Assembly: GCA_963719875.1 (NCBI GenBank)
Contig: CAVRDJ010000004.1
Span: 620,001 to 684,000, forward strand
Source: Palsa-360 sp963719875
GTDB taxonomy: Bacteria; Acidobacteriota; Terriglobia; Acidiferrales; UBA7541
Direction: 5' to 3'
Length of the DNA: 64,000 nucleotides
The notes beneath the pieces were generated by a model. It worked only from the letters and a program-made list of their open reading frames with translations, was not told the origin of the DNA and did no database searches. Below are positions 17,813 to 26,062 of the stretch, one piece after another. Numbering within the stretch: the stretch's first letter is position 1; the number at the start of each line of letters is the position of its first letter. A program made the translations under genes and the position numbers.

Positions 17813-18019
17813 GCGGCTTCGCTTTACATCGATTTTACTTGCATTTGTGACTTGTCTCGCAGATGCTCACCCTGTTTCTGGGTGTGGTTGGCTTTAGTTT
17901 TGACGGCAAGTGTGCGTATTTCCGCCGATCTTATCCTGAACGACGGACTCGAACGGCTCGTAGGTACGCGCACAACGGAAGTCGCATGGCAGTCACGCGC
18001 TCAACCAGGAGGCGGCACG

Positions 18020-18493
18020 ATGTGGGAAGCATTGGAACAAATGGGATGGGTGAAGACTTTTGGCAGCACCGGATGGATGTACGCGAGCGTTTCCGTCATT
18101 CATTACCTGACCATGTTTTGGTTTATCGGGTCGATGGCGGTCGTGGACTTGCGGGTGATGGGCGTCGCGGCGCGTAAGAGAAATCTGTCCGAACTCGCCG
18201 CCCAAGTATACCCCTGGGCGTGGACGGGGCTGGTCCTGGCCATCATTTCGGGATTTTTCATGTTCGCGACCGACGCGGGGGATTGGGCGCCCGATCGGGT
18301 ATTTCATTTGAAGCTGGCGATGATCGTAATTTCGATAGTGTTCGCGATCCTGGTTCGGCGCGGCGCTCCGAAGTGGGCTGCGCTGCCGCAAATACCGAAT
18401 TCGGCAAAAGTCATCGCCGGGATTGCGCTGTTGCTTTGGGTTCTGACCATTCTGAGCGCGTCGGAAATTCCCGCGATGGAAGGCCTGGGATAG
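18020..18493 (+). CDS. DUF6644-like membrane protein, copy 1
   Basis: A 157-residue integral membrane protein with about four hydrophobic segments. The ATG at 18020 follows AGGAGG at 18007-18012. The longer frame upstream runs through the hairpin repeat and was rejected. Conserved features are SVIHYLTMFWFIGS, DLRVMGV and PWAWTGLVLAIISGFFMF. It is a clear paralogue of the next gene at 18569, which shares the same histidine in the first segment, the DLR motif and the tryptophan before the third segment. The histidines might bind haem, but that is a guess. Function unknown. Confidence 0.8.
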   Translation: MWEALEQMGWVKTFGSTGWMYASVSVIHYLTMFWFIGSMAVVDLRVMGVAARKRNLSELAAQVYPWAWTGLVLAIISGFFMFATDAGDWAPDRVFHLKLAMIVISIVFAILVRRGAPKWAALPQIPNSAKVIAGIALLLWVLTILSASEIPAMEGLG

Positions 18494-18568
18494 AGGACCG
18501 CAACACTGCATCGGGAACCGACCGAATAAACGAACCACCGCTTCAGAAAGAAAAGAGGACAGCCCGAT

Positions 18569-19054
18569 ATGTACGGACTACTTCAAAGTTTCGCAAAATG
18601 GCTGGAAGGAACTCCGTGGGGGGTGGGGGTCCGCACGTCCCTCTGGGCGTATCCGTTCACCCAACTGGTTCATTTCACCGGCCTGTCCATTTGGCTCGGG
18701 ACGAATCTGGCGCTAGATTTGCGCCTGCTCGGGCTGGGGAAAAAACGCGAAACGGCCGCGCAGCTTAGGGACGATTTGTTCGCCTGGAATTGGATTGGAT
18801 TCTGCATCGTCGTGCTCGGCGGTTTTCTTCTGTTTTCCTCGACCGCGACGACGTTTCTGGTCAACATCGCGTTCCGCTGGAAGCTGGGCTTTTTTGTTCC
18901 CGTAGCTTTGCTCTGGCACATCTTCGTGCAATGGAAGGCGCGCGACTGGGGAGCGACACAGGACGCCCCGGTCATCGCGAAATTTTCGGGCCTCGCGGAA
19001 ATTTTGCTTTGGATTTGCGTCATCACAGCAGCCGTCGAAATTCCGAACCACTAG
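18569..19054 (+). CDS. DUF6644-like membrane protein, copy 2
   Basis: A 161-residue paralogue of the preceding gene, 75 bases downstream and probably cotranscribed. Matching elements are QLVHFTGLSIWLGT, DLRLLGL, FAWNWIGFCIVVLGGFLLF, and the C-terminal AEILLWICVITAAVEIPNH against LLLWVLTILSASEIPAM. Four membrane segments are predicted by eye. A tandem pair suggests a heterodimer or a sensor and partner, but no function can be assigned. GAGGAC at 18554-18559 lies upstream of the ATG as a possible ribosome site. Confidence 0.82.
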   Translation: MYGLLQSFAKWLEGTPWGVGVRTSLWAYPFTQLVHFTGLSIWLGTNLALDLRLLGLGKKRETAAQLRDDLFAWNWIGFCIVVLGGFLLFSSTATTFLVNIAFRWKLGFFVPVALLWHIFVQWKARDWGATQDAPVIAKFSGLAEILLWICVITAAVEIPNH

Positions 19055-19133
19055 CACCTGAGAAAGACGATTGATTGGGAAACGGATCGTCCGTACCCCT
19101 TACGCTGCACACTTCTGCCTCACCGAAATTTTC

Positions 19134-19142
19134 TGTTATACT
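19134..19142 (+). promoter_or_regulatory. Extended -10 promoter candidate
   Basis: TGTTATACT forms an extended -10 box (TG at 19134-19135, TATACT at 19137-19142) about 107 bases before the reductase-like gene. No good -35 box is visible. Confidence 0.35.
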
Positions 19143-19249
19143 CACGCCGAGGTCTTTGCTGCGCGAAACTTTTCCTTCGCACACCTGAACCTTTCTTTCC
19201 CAGTGCCGGGCCCCATCCCAGGCTCTGCCCTTTTCATTGAGGCGTTTGC

Positions 19250-20445
19250 ATGCGTGATATCGCGATCGTGGGTGGAGGGCCGGCCGGCGCCATGTGTGGA
19301 GAGAGTCTGGCTCGGTCCGGCTATAACGTCACTATTTATGATGAGCACCTGGCCTGGGAAAAGCCGTGCGGCGGCGGCCTCACGCACAAAGCCATTCAGG
19401 CCTATCCCTTCCTGCTGAACGGCCCTTATCCAAAAAAACTGATCCGCAGCATCGAACTCATTTCCAGCAAGGGACATCGTGCGCTGCTTGGCTCTCGACC
19501 AGCCAATCGTCATTTATTCGAGAACAGTGCTGAACGGGCTTCTTCTGGAACGCGCCGAAGCCGCGGGCTGCCGCGATCATCAGGTCTCGCGTGAGTCAAT
19601 TGGACACGGCGGGGGAACGCGCCAAATTGGCGATGGGCGACTCGCGTGTCGAGGCAGACTTCGTGGTCGTCGCCACAGGCGCGCGCAATTCCCTGCTCCC
19701 GGGCACTCGCCCGCTCGCGCGCAACGACCTGGAAATGACGCTCGGTTATTTTGTGCCGGCACAGGCCGAGGGAATTTGCGTGAAATTTTTACATCGTTTC
19801 GAGGGCTACATGTGGTCGTTCCCTCGTTGCGATCATCTCTCCGTTGGAATTTGCGGAAGCATGGCGAAACATACCAGCCAGGAACTGCGCCGCCACCTGC
19901 ATGCATTTATGGAAAGCGAGAATATCTCGCGCGAGGGCGCGCGTTTCTACAGCCACGTCCTGCCGTCCCCGCAGAAGCAGACACTGTCGTCTCGCCGGGT
20001 TGTAGGAAGAAATTGGGCGCTCGTGGGCGATGCCGCAGCCTGGGTCGACCCCATCACCGGCGAGGGGCTGTACTATGCGCTGCGCTCGGGCGAATTGCTG
20101 GCAGAATCCCTGATCTCGCACAAGGCCGAGGATTATCCCGCGCGGATTCGCAAAGCATTTTCCACCGACCTCGAATTTGCGACGCGCATAGCCCGGCGCT
20201 TCTACCGCGGGCGCTTCCTTGGAGGGGCAGTCGCGACGCGGATGATCCAGTTCATCGAACGCAGCCCGACGTTTCGCGCGCTTATGGCGGATGTGTTCGC
20301 CGGCTCACAAGACTATTGCAGCCTGAAGCGCCGCTTGTGGGCGCAGTGCGGCACGACCCTCACCGAAGTGGTGGGAAGCCTCTTAAAGGGCCAGCCGTCC
20401 CTCACGAAGAACCCATCGACCGCCGGAACAGAGAACCTGCAATGA
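19250..20445 (+). pseudogene. Geranylgeranyl-reductase-family FAD oxidoreductase, two frameshifts
   Basis: This gene would encode a FAD-dependent reductase of about 397 residues of the geranylgeranyl reductase or digeranylgeranylglycerophospholipid reductase family. The FAD loop IAIVGGGPAGAM, PCGGGLT, VVVATGARNS and the C-terminal GDAAAWVDPITGEGLYYAL are all present but in three successive frames. The first break is an extra G near 19490, between HRALL and ALDQPIVIYSRTVL. The second is consistent with an extra G near 19575, after RAEAAGCR. Each break fits a one-base insertion. Either the gene is recently inactivated or the assembly has two errors. The 3' end overlaps the thioesterase start (ATGA). 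Confidence 0.82.
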
Positions 20446-20855
20446 CCCAGGGCCTTCCGGAGAGAATCAAACCGGGCCTCCAAGGCTCCTGCGAGCGGAT
20501 TGTGACTGCGGAATTAACTCTCGCCCATATTGATCCAAAGTGGCCCGCCGTTTTTTCCACTCCTGCCATGATCGGGCTAATGGAGTTGGCGAGCTCGCGC
20601 GCCATTCAGCCGGCCTTGCCAGTGGGTTCGATCCAAGTTGGCGTGCGCGTTGAGGTGGACCATCTCAAGGCCGTGCCTGCCGGAGCCACCGTAACTGCCG
20701 TCTCCAAGCTCGTGGAAATCGACGGCCGGCGGCTGATCTTCGAAGTGGAAGCCCGGAGCGGGACCGACGTAATCGGGCGAGGGCGAATATTTCATGCCAT
20801 CGTCGAGCACTCTCGATTTGTGGCCATCGCCGCAGGAAAGCCCGCGTTGCGCTGA
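20442..20855 (+). CDS. FlK-like hotdog-fold thioesterase
   Basis: A 137-residue hotdog protein similar to the fluoroacetyl-CoA thioesterase FlK and its many uncharacterised relatives. Visible features are TPAMIGLMELAS, then VGVRVEVDHLKAVPAG with the conserved histidine, and IGRGRIFHAIV. It probably hydrolyses an acyl-CoA; the acyl group is unknown and fluoroacetate is not implied. The ATG at 20442 overlaps the stop of the reductase-like gene (ATGA), so coupling was presumably normal before the frameshifts. The frame is intact and ends at 20855. Confidence 0.82.
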   Translation: MTQGLPERIKPGLQGSCERIVTAELTLAHIDPKWPAVFSTPAMIGLMELASSRAIQPALPVGSIQVGVRVEVDHLKAVPAGATVTAVSKLVEIDGRRLIFEVEARSGTDVIGRGRIFHAIVEHSRFVAIAAGKPALR

Positions 20856-21235
20856 ACGCACCATAATGACCTTCGGAATTCTCGTGTCAGAAAACCGGAA
20901 ACAGAACTTGAAGTAAATTGGGTTATTTCTAAAATCCAATCTTGGCAGTCTTCTTCGCCTGAAAAAAGTGTATGTTGTCACGCCAACGGCGTGGAGGATG
21001 CAAGTCCGGGGCAACGCCCCGGGATTGTGCCACGAACCGCCGCCCTGAAAAGGCGGAGACCCTGCGCCCTTTCAGGGCGCACCACAATCGATGAATTCCG
21101 AAACCCAGGGCGTTGCCTTGGGCTAGCATCCGCCGGCGCTTTCAGCGCCGAAAGATATGCCCTTGGTTGAGCTTTGGAAAAGTCAGACTGTTGCTATTTT
21201 GTTTCTGCTATGTCCGGGGAATTGTGAGAGGGCTG
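20856..21235. other. Intergenic region with a hairpin cluster
   Basis: This region separates the thioesterase gene from the converging XRE regulator. Apart from the six-hairpin block at 20979-21150, I see no gene. Plus-strand frames around 21113-21367 run into the regulator and look non-coding. Confidence 0.55.
20979..21150. repeat. Block of six consecutive hairpins
   Basis: Six short perfect or near-perfect stems follow each other: CACGCC-AAC-GGCGTG, CCGGGGC-AA-CGCCCCGG, CCGCC around CTGAAAA, GCGCCCT around TT with AGGGCGC, CCCAGGGC with its near-complement, and CGGCGCT around TTC with AGCGCCG. Stem sequences differ but loops are short and several carry TTTC or GAAA. This looks like a composite repeat or a structured RNA. 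It lies between two converging genes. Confidence 0.7.
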
Positions 21236-21709
21236 TCAGTACGCGGAACGCCGCTGCACGACTTTGCGCGGGGGCGGCGGGATCACGGTGGCCATCTTGC
21301 GAATCATGGCCAGGACCAGGCGCTTATCGCCGTCGGAAAGCGTCGTGCTGTATTTTTTAATTTCTGAAAGGAAGCGAATTTCGTCTTCGGAAAGTTCACC
21401 CAGCATTTTCTGAGTGTCGCGGTCGCGCGGCGTCTCCGCGCCGGGAAAAAAGTCGGCCAGCGCAATTTCCATGGCCTCCGCGATCTTGGCGAGGGTTTCG
21501 AGAGACGGCACCGTGTGGCCGTTCTCCACACGGGAAAGATAACAGCGCAACAACCCGGTACGCCGCTCGATATCGCCTTGAGATAGCCCTCGTTGTCCCC
21601 GATAACTGCGAATGACTTCCCCGATATTTACTTTTGGTTTCTCTTTTGGCACGGGCTCCACACCTTCTTGACCCGGCGGTATCTTACGCAGTGGAGCAAA
21701 AGCGCGCAA
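21236..21709 (-). CDS. XRE-family helix-turn-helix regulator
   Basis: A 157-residue DNA-binding protein with a Cro/C1-type HTH at about 29-85 (IGEVIRSYRGQRGLSQGDIE, YLSRVENGHTVPSLETLAKI) and a C-terminal helical part rich in charged residues. The start is uncertain: the reported frame begins at a TTG at 21709, while an in-frame GTG about 16 codons further in has GAAGG just upstream and may be the real start. It stands alone between the hairpin block and the glycine-zipper gene, so its targets are not evident. Confidence 0.85.
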   Translation of the reverse strand: MRAFAPLRKIPPGQEGVEPVPKEKPKVNIGEVIRSYRGQRGLSQGDIERRTGLLRCYLSRVENGHTVPSLETLAKIAEAMEIALADFFPGAETPRDRDTQKMLGELSEDEIRFLSEIKKYSTTLSDGDKRLVLAMIRKMATVIPPPPRKVVQRRSAY

Positions 21710-21786
21710 GAGGTTTCTTCATTTCACTTGCCAATCCGTTCTTTCCGCAAGATCACGTCAAGAATCTTCAGTAAATCCAATCACAA

Positions 21787-22641
21787 TTACATCGTGGACA
21801 CGGAAAAGGGCTGCTCAATCCGAAAATTGAGGAGCGTTTCGCTCGGCACGTGCACTTGCTCGCCTTTGGTCACGACCTGCACGGCAGCGCCGGCGCCGGC
21901 TCCCACGCCGGCTCCGATCGCTGCTCCCTTTCCTCCTCCTGCGATCGCTCCAATGATGGTTCCGGCGACTGCGCCGACCCCTACCTTTTTGGCCGTGTTC
22001 GAGCCGCGCGACGATCCGGATACTTCGTAGTCGCCCGTCATAATCGGCTGCAATCGGTTGCGAATCAGGATTTCAGTCAACTCGAGCTTGAGCTCGGATT
22101 TCCCTTGGATGTGGCCCGCTTCTTTCGCCTCGGACAATCGGCCATAGACGTCCGTCCCCTTGGAAGCGACCACAACTCCATCGACCACAAAGTCCTGCTC
22201 CAAGCTCGCTCGAAATCGGTCGCCCACGTGGTTCTTGTCCGAATCGACGCCGTCGATCATTCGTACGAGCAGGTCCGTGCCGGCAGGCACAGTAATGCTG
22301 GCCGTGTTTGCCGCAGGGGTTTGAATGGGGGCCTGAAATGCTACCGGTGCGGGGGCAGGCGCCGTGGCGGGCGTGGGGGCAGATGGCGCGGCGGGCGCGC
22401 CAGGCGGAGCCGAAGGAGACGATGGAGCGTTGGTAAACGTCACGGAAATAACGTCGCCCACGTCGTATAACTCAATCTTGCCATCTGTTTCGAACTGAAC
22501 GGCAGCTTGTGTCCCGCCGAAAAATCTTCCCTGAATCACACGGCCGTCTTTCAATTGCAGCGTATCTGCTGAAGCAGAGACCCCCATCCAACTGAGCCCC
22601 GCAACGACGAGCATTGCAAGCAGCCTGGGAGAAATTTTCAT
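21787..22641 (-). CDS. Exported glycine-zipper protein
   Basis: A 284-residue secreted protein. The signal peptide is at 1-25 (ending SASA), and an LKDGRVIQGRF segment resembles the small beta domains often found in such proteins. An Ala/Pro-rich linker covers about 73-110. A second folded domain (TVPAGTDLLVRMIDGVDS, VVVASKGTDVYGRL) precedes a glycine zipper at about 222-258 (VGAVAGTIIGAIAGGGKGAA), which may insert in or line a membrane. The start ATG at 22641 has GAGGAGG upstream. The role is unknown; the family is often found as a periplasmic or outer-membrane-associated protein. Confidence 0.8.
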   Translation of the reverse strand: MKISPRLLAMLVVAGLSWMGVSASADTLQLKDGRVIQGRFFGGTQAAVQFETDGKIELYDVGDVISVTFTNAPSSPSAPPGAPAAPSAPTPATAPAPAPVAFQAPIQTPAANTASITVPAGTDLLVRMIDGVDSDKNHVGDRFRASLEQDFVVDGVVVASKGTDVYGRLSEAKEAGHIQGKSELKLELTEILIRNRLQPIMTGDYEVSGSSRGSNTAKKVGVGAVAGTIIGAIAGGGKGAAIGAGVGAGAGAAVQVVTKGEQVHVPSETLLNFRIEQPFSVSTM

Positions 22642-22945
22642 GAATACCTCCTCAAATTTCTTGGGTCACGAGGGGATGTGTTTACTGGCCCCAATCCTGC
22701 TTCCTCCGGCTAAGCTTCCAGATTACACCCACTGAAAAAGTATGGAAAGCGTGCTCATTAGCTTACGATAGTTTTGATGCTTGGTCTGGCTCAAACGATT
22801 GCGAGAAAAAATTACTATTTCGTGTGTTCGCTCAAGACGCTTCACTTCACTTTTCATAATTTTTCGACGCAAGGGCCGTTTGATTCGCAGGTAATTCTTG
22901 ATACAGTACACCCACTTTGCGCGCCCCTCGGCGCCGGGAGGCCCA
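22642..22945. other. Divergent intergenic region
   Basis: This 304-base region lies between two diverging genes and must hold both promoters. It is noticeably AT-richer than its surroundings around 22740-22880. No box pair is convincing and no repeat or RNA gene is seen. Confidence 0.5.
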
Positions 22946-23818
22946 ATGGCCGCGCTCGACCTCCGACCACTCAGCCTTGGTGAATTGCTGGATCGCATTT
23001 TTTTCCTGTATCGGCGGCATTTCCCGGTGTTCATAGGGATCGCCGCGATCCCCTATTTGCTCATACTCATCCCCGTGCTGGCCGGATTGCTTCTCTACGG
23101 ACTTCCCGGACGCAGGCAGTTACCGCCCGCAGCTCTAGCGGTCGCCGCGGTCGTGGTCGTGATTCTAGCTATTGTCGTGGGGCTCGCAGTTTTTGTCGCG
23201 GTTCTATATTCGGCGGGCGCTTCCGTCTTCGCCGTCTCCGAGATTTATGCGGGACGCCAGCCTTCGATTCGCGGTTCGTTTCGCCTGGCTCGCGGCAAGG
23301 CGGGGACAATTTTCGGAATTATGATTCTGAGCGGACTCATAATAATGGCCGGCTTTATCGCGCTGATTATCCCCGGCTTCTATTTGTTGTGCCGCATCCC
23401 GTTGGCAACCGCCGCGGCGATGATTGAAGACCTCGGATCGAGCGACGCAATTCAGCGAAGTTTCAGTCTCACCCGGGACTTCGCTGGACGGTCCGCTTTG
23501 ATTTATCTGTTAGCCGCGGCGTTGTCATACGGCGTCGGCCTGATGATTCAGGTCCCGTTCTTCGTTCTGGTCGGGATCACCGCCAAGCAGTCGCATCTCG
23601 TGCTCTTGTGGACGGTCCTGGGACAAGTGGGAGGCTTCCTTGGCGGCATTATTGTCGCTCCGGTCCACACCATCGGCTTCGCATTGTTCTATTATGATCT
23701 GCGCGTTCGCAAGGAAGCTTTCGATTTGCAAATGATGATGCGGGCGATTGGCGCCGATCCAATGCCGCCGCCGATTACAGGCGGCGCGGCCCCTTTGTTT
23801 GGAAGAGATGCGTCCTGA
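22946..23818 (+). CDS. Multi-pass membrane protein (GPDPase membrane-domain-like)
   Basis: A 290-residue protein with about six hydrophobic segments. The N-terminus (LDLRPLSLGELLDRIFFLYRR) is typical of proteins annotated with a glycerophosphodiester phosphodiesterase membrane domain, but no catalytic phosphodiesterase domain is attached. The ATG at 22946 follows GGGAGG at 22936-22941; the extra 16 upstream codons were rejected. It opens a plus-strand block with DUF4129, DUF4350, MoxR and DUF58 genes, so it probably works with that membrane-associated system. Precise function unknown. Confidence 0.82.
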   Translation: MAALDLRPLSLGELLDRIFFLYRRHFPVFIGIAAIPYLLILIPVLAGLLLYGLPGRRQLPPAALAVAAVVVVILAIVVGLAVFVAVLYSAGASVFAVSEIYAGRQPSIRGSFRLARGKAGTIFGIMILSGLIIMAGFIALIIPGFYLLCRIPLATAAAMIEDLGSSDAIQRSFSLTRDFAGRSALIYLLAAALSYGVGLMIQVPFFVLVGITAKQSHLVLLWTVLGQVGGFLGGIIVAPVHTIGFALFYYDLRVRKEAFDLQMMMRAIGADPMPPPITGGAAPLFGRDAS

Positions 23819-23849
23819 ACGGTACGGTTCGGCAAATTCGCTTTCAGCA

Positions 23850-24863
23850 ATGATCATCCGCATTGTCGCTGCAAGTTTGCTTGCGCTAATCGTTTTTCAG
23901 GCTGAAGCTGCGCGGGCGGCGGATTCCGCGCTGCAATCTTCGGCGGGTCCTGTTTACGACTCACAATCTTTCATCAAAGAACTCGGGCGGCTAAAAAAGG
24001 GACTGGAAAGCGCTCGCAAGTCTACCGAAGCGTTGCGTTCGTATCGCGAATCGCTGCCGGAATCATGGGCCGTCGAAAGTGGAGGACGCCACTACGATGT
24101 GCCCACCGACTTGCTGGTATCGCGATTAGTCAAAGCGGAAAGGCAACCTGAACTTCGCGGCCAGCAAATGGACCAGGCGCGGGATTATCTCGATGCGTTG
24201 GCCGCGGAAACCGCGTCCCTTTCCGGACAGCCCCCACCGCGCACGGATTCCGCCCGGGCCAAACTGGCCGCCATCTTGGCCCGCCCTGAATATGCCCATA
24301 CCCAACGGGAATCCTGGTGGGATAAACTTCGCGCTCGCATTAACGAAATAATCTACAACGCGTTGTTACGCATTTTTCGCCGGGTCGGTGGTCAGACGTC
24401 CCTCGGGTATGTTCTGCTGTGGACCGGCGTTGGCGCAGCGGCCATCCTCATTGCCTACTGGATTTTCCGCCGCTGGTATCGCACGGCCACGTTGGAGGAA
24501 ATAGCCTTGCAAGCCGCAGCCGTCCCCTCGCGGTCCTGGCAGGAGTGGGTCTTCGCCTCCCGAGAAGCAAGCGGCCGTGGCGACCACCGCATGGCCGTTC
24601 ATTGCGCCTACTGGGCAGGCATCGCGCGCCTTCAGGATCTCGGCGCACTGGCCCCAGACCGCGCGAAGACCCCGCGCGAATATCTTCGTGCCCTCACCAA
24701 GTCAAAGTTGCTGCTGCCTGAGACCCTTGCAAGCCGGCAGCAGGCGCTCTCCCTCCTCACCTCGCGGCTTGAAAATATCTGGTACGGCTATCAGATCGCG
24801 ACGGAGGCGGACTTTCACGATTCCCTCACTCAGCTGGAGACTCTGGGATGCCACCTACCTTAG
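23850..24863 (+). CDS. DUF4129-domain exported membrane protein
   Basis: A 337-residue protein starting with a signal peptide (MIIRIVAASLLALIVFQ, cleavage after ARA). A mostly helical extracytoplasmic region follows, then one membrane segment (YVLLWTGVGAAAILIAYWIF, about 193-212) and a C-terminal cytoplasmic DUF4129 part with HRMAVHCAYWAGIARLQDLG and TPREYLR. An upstream ATG at 23808 has GGAAGAG and could be used instead, which would place 14 residues before the signal peptide. The 3' end overlaps the DUF4350 gene by 16 bases. DUF4129 often occurs with MoxR and DUF58 genes, as here. Confidence 0.82.
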   Translation: MIIRIVAASLLALIVFQAEAARAADSALQSSAGPVYDSQSFIKELGRLKKGLESARKSTEALRSYRESLPESWAVESGGRHYDVPTDLLVSRLVKAERQPELRGQQMDQARDYLDALAAETASLSGQPPPRTDSARAKLAAILARPEYAHTQRESWWDKLRARINEIIYNALLRIFRRVGGQTSLGYVLLWTGVGAAAILIAYWIFRRWYRTATLEEIALQAAAVPSRSWQEWVFASREASGRGDHRMAVHCAYWAGIARLQDLGALAPDRAKTPREYLRALTKSKLLLPETLASRQQALSLLTSRLENIWYGYQIATEADFHDSLTQLETLGCHLP

Positions 24864-26062
24864 ATCCGGGCGACCGCAAACTCCTGCTCGTCGCCGGAGC
24901 GATCCTGCTTCTGTTGATTGCCGCGACGGCTGTATTTGCACCGACTCCAGACGAAGAGGAAGGCCAGGGGGTTCCGACGACATATTCGACGGCGAAAAGG
25001 GGAACACAGGCTGCCTATCTTCTCCTCCGCGAGCTTGGGTACCGCTCGGAGCGGTGGGAAAAATCCCCCACGGAACTGCCATCCGATGCGGAAGGCAAAA
25101 TTCTGATTTTCGCGGGTCCGTCCGACTTTCCGGACAAGCAGGAAAGAGATGCCCTGCTGACTTTTATCCGCTCCGGCGGCTGGATGGTTCTCGCAGGAAA
25201 TTTTGTGCACCTTTTCTTCGAAAGCGGCGCCGTTTCGCCTCCTTCTGTCTCAAGGACGCCGCGTCTTACGGATGAGACCTTTCGGGCAATCGCCCCTAGC
25301 CCTTTCACATTGAATGCATCGAAAATCACGATGAACGCGGGCAATCGTTGGGTTTCCTCGGATGGCGCTCAGGTTCCCCTATACGGAGAGCCGGAAAAAC
25401 CTGTGGTAGTAACGTGGCGCCTCGGGAAGGGGCGCATCCTCTGGTGGGCCTCCCCCACGCTTGTTACTAACTCCGGAATTTCTCGGGACGGGAACTTGCC
25501 TTTTTTCCTGGGCTGCATTCGGGCGGTTCGACCCGGCGCAAGTCCAGGCGAGACGACGGTCTTGTGGGACGAATATTTCCACGGCTACCGGGAATCTCTC
25601 TGGGACTATTTCGAGAAGACGCCTGTACCGTGGGCCATCTATCAACTGGCTCTGGTCGCCGTTTTCGTTTTATTCGCGTTTGGCCGGAGGAATGGGCCGC
25701 TCTATGCGCCGGCCGCTGTGTCGCGGCTCTCGCCGTTGGAATTTGTCGATACGCTCGGTGACTTATATCGCCGCGCGAGTGCCGGCTCCGCCGCGGTTCG
25801 CGTGGCCTACCAGCGATTTCGCACGCAATTGCTCCGCCGGCTTTCGCTTGCTCCTTCGATTTCCAATCTGCAACTGGATGCCGCGGTCCGCGAGCGCCTG
25901 GGCTGGAAGCAGCCCGGCCTGATCGACACTTTGCAGCGCGCCGAAAGGGCTGCACGCGAAAGCGACGTTTCCAGCTCGGACGCGCTGAGAATTGTGCAAG
26001 CGCTGGAACAATACGAAGTCTTGTTCGGGCTCAAGACGCGACCCAAAGAGGAGAAACGCTAA
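24848..26062 (+). CDS. DUF4350-domain membrane protein
   Basis: A 404-residue protein with an N-terminal membrane anchor (LLLVAGAILLLLIAATAVF), a DUF4350 region (TTYSTAKRGTQAAYLLLREL through FIRSGGWMVLAGNFV) and a second membrane segment near 265-285 (YQLALVAVFVLFAFGRR). A cytoplasmic helical tail follows. The domain resembles a glutamine-amidotransferase-like fold used for binding rather than catalysis. It overlaps the DUF4129 gene and is followed directly by the MoxR ATPase, which fits a coupled operon. Its biochemical role is not established. Confidence 0.85.
   Translation: MPPTLDPGDRKLLLVAGAILLLLIAATAVFAPTPDEEEGQGVPTTYSTAKRGTQAAYLLLRELGYRSERWEKSPTELPSDAEGKILIFAGPSDFPDKQERDALLTFIRSGGWMVLAGNFVHLFFESGAVSPPSVSRTPRLTDETFRAIAPSPFTLNASKITMNAGNRWVSSDGAQVPLYGEPEKPVVVTWRLGKGRILWWASPTLVTNSGISRDGNLPFFLGCIRAVRPGASPGETTVLWDEYFHGYRESLWDYFEKTPVPWAIYQLALVAVFVLFAFGRRNGPLYAPAAVSRLSPLEFVDTLGDLYRRASAGSAAVRVAYQRFRTQLLRRLSLAPSISNLQLDAAVRERLGWKQPGLIDTLQRAERAARESDVSSSDALRIVQALEQYEVLFGLKTRPKEEKR

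Noticed and set aside
17768..18019. Long N-terminal extension of the first DUF6644-like gene
   Set aside because: It reads through half of a hairpin repeat. The AGGAGG before ATG 18020 and the paralogue's length support the shorter protein.
21113..21367. Plus-strand frames downstream of the hairpin block
   Set aside because: They run into the XRE gene on the opposite strand and consist partly of repeat sequence.
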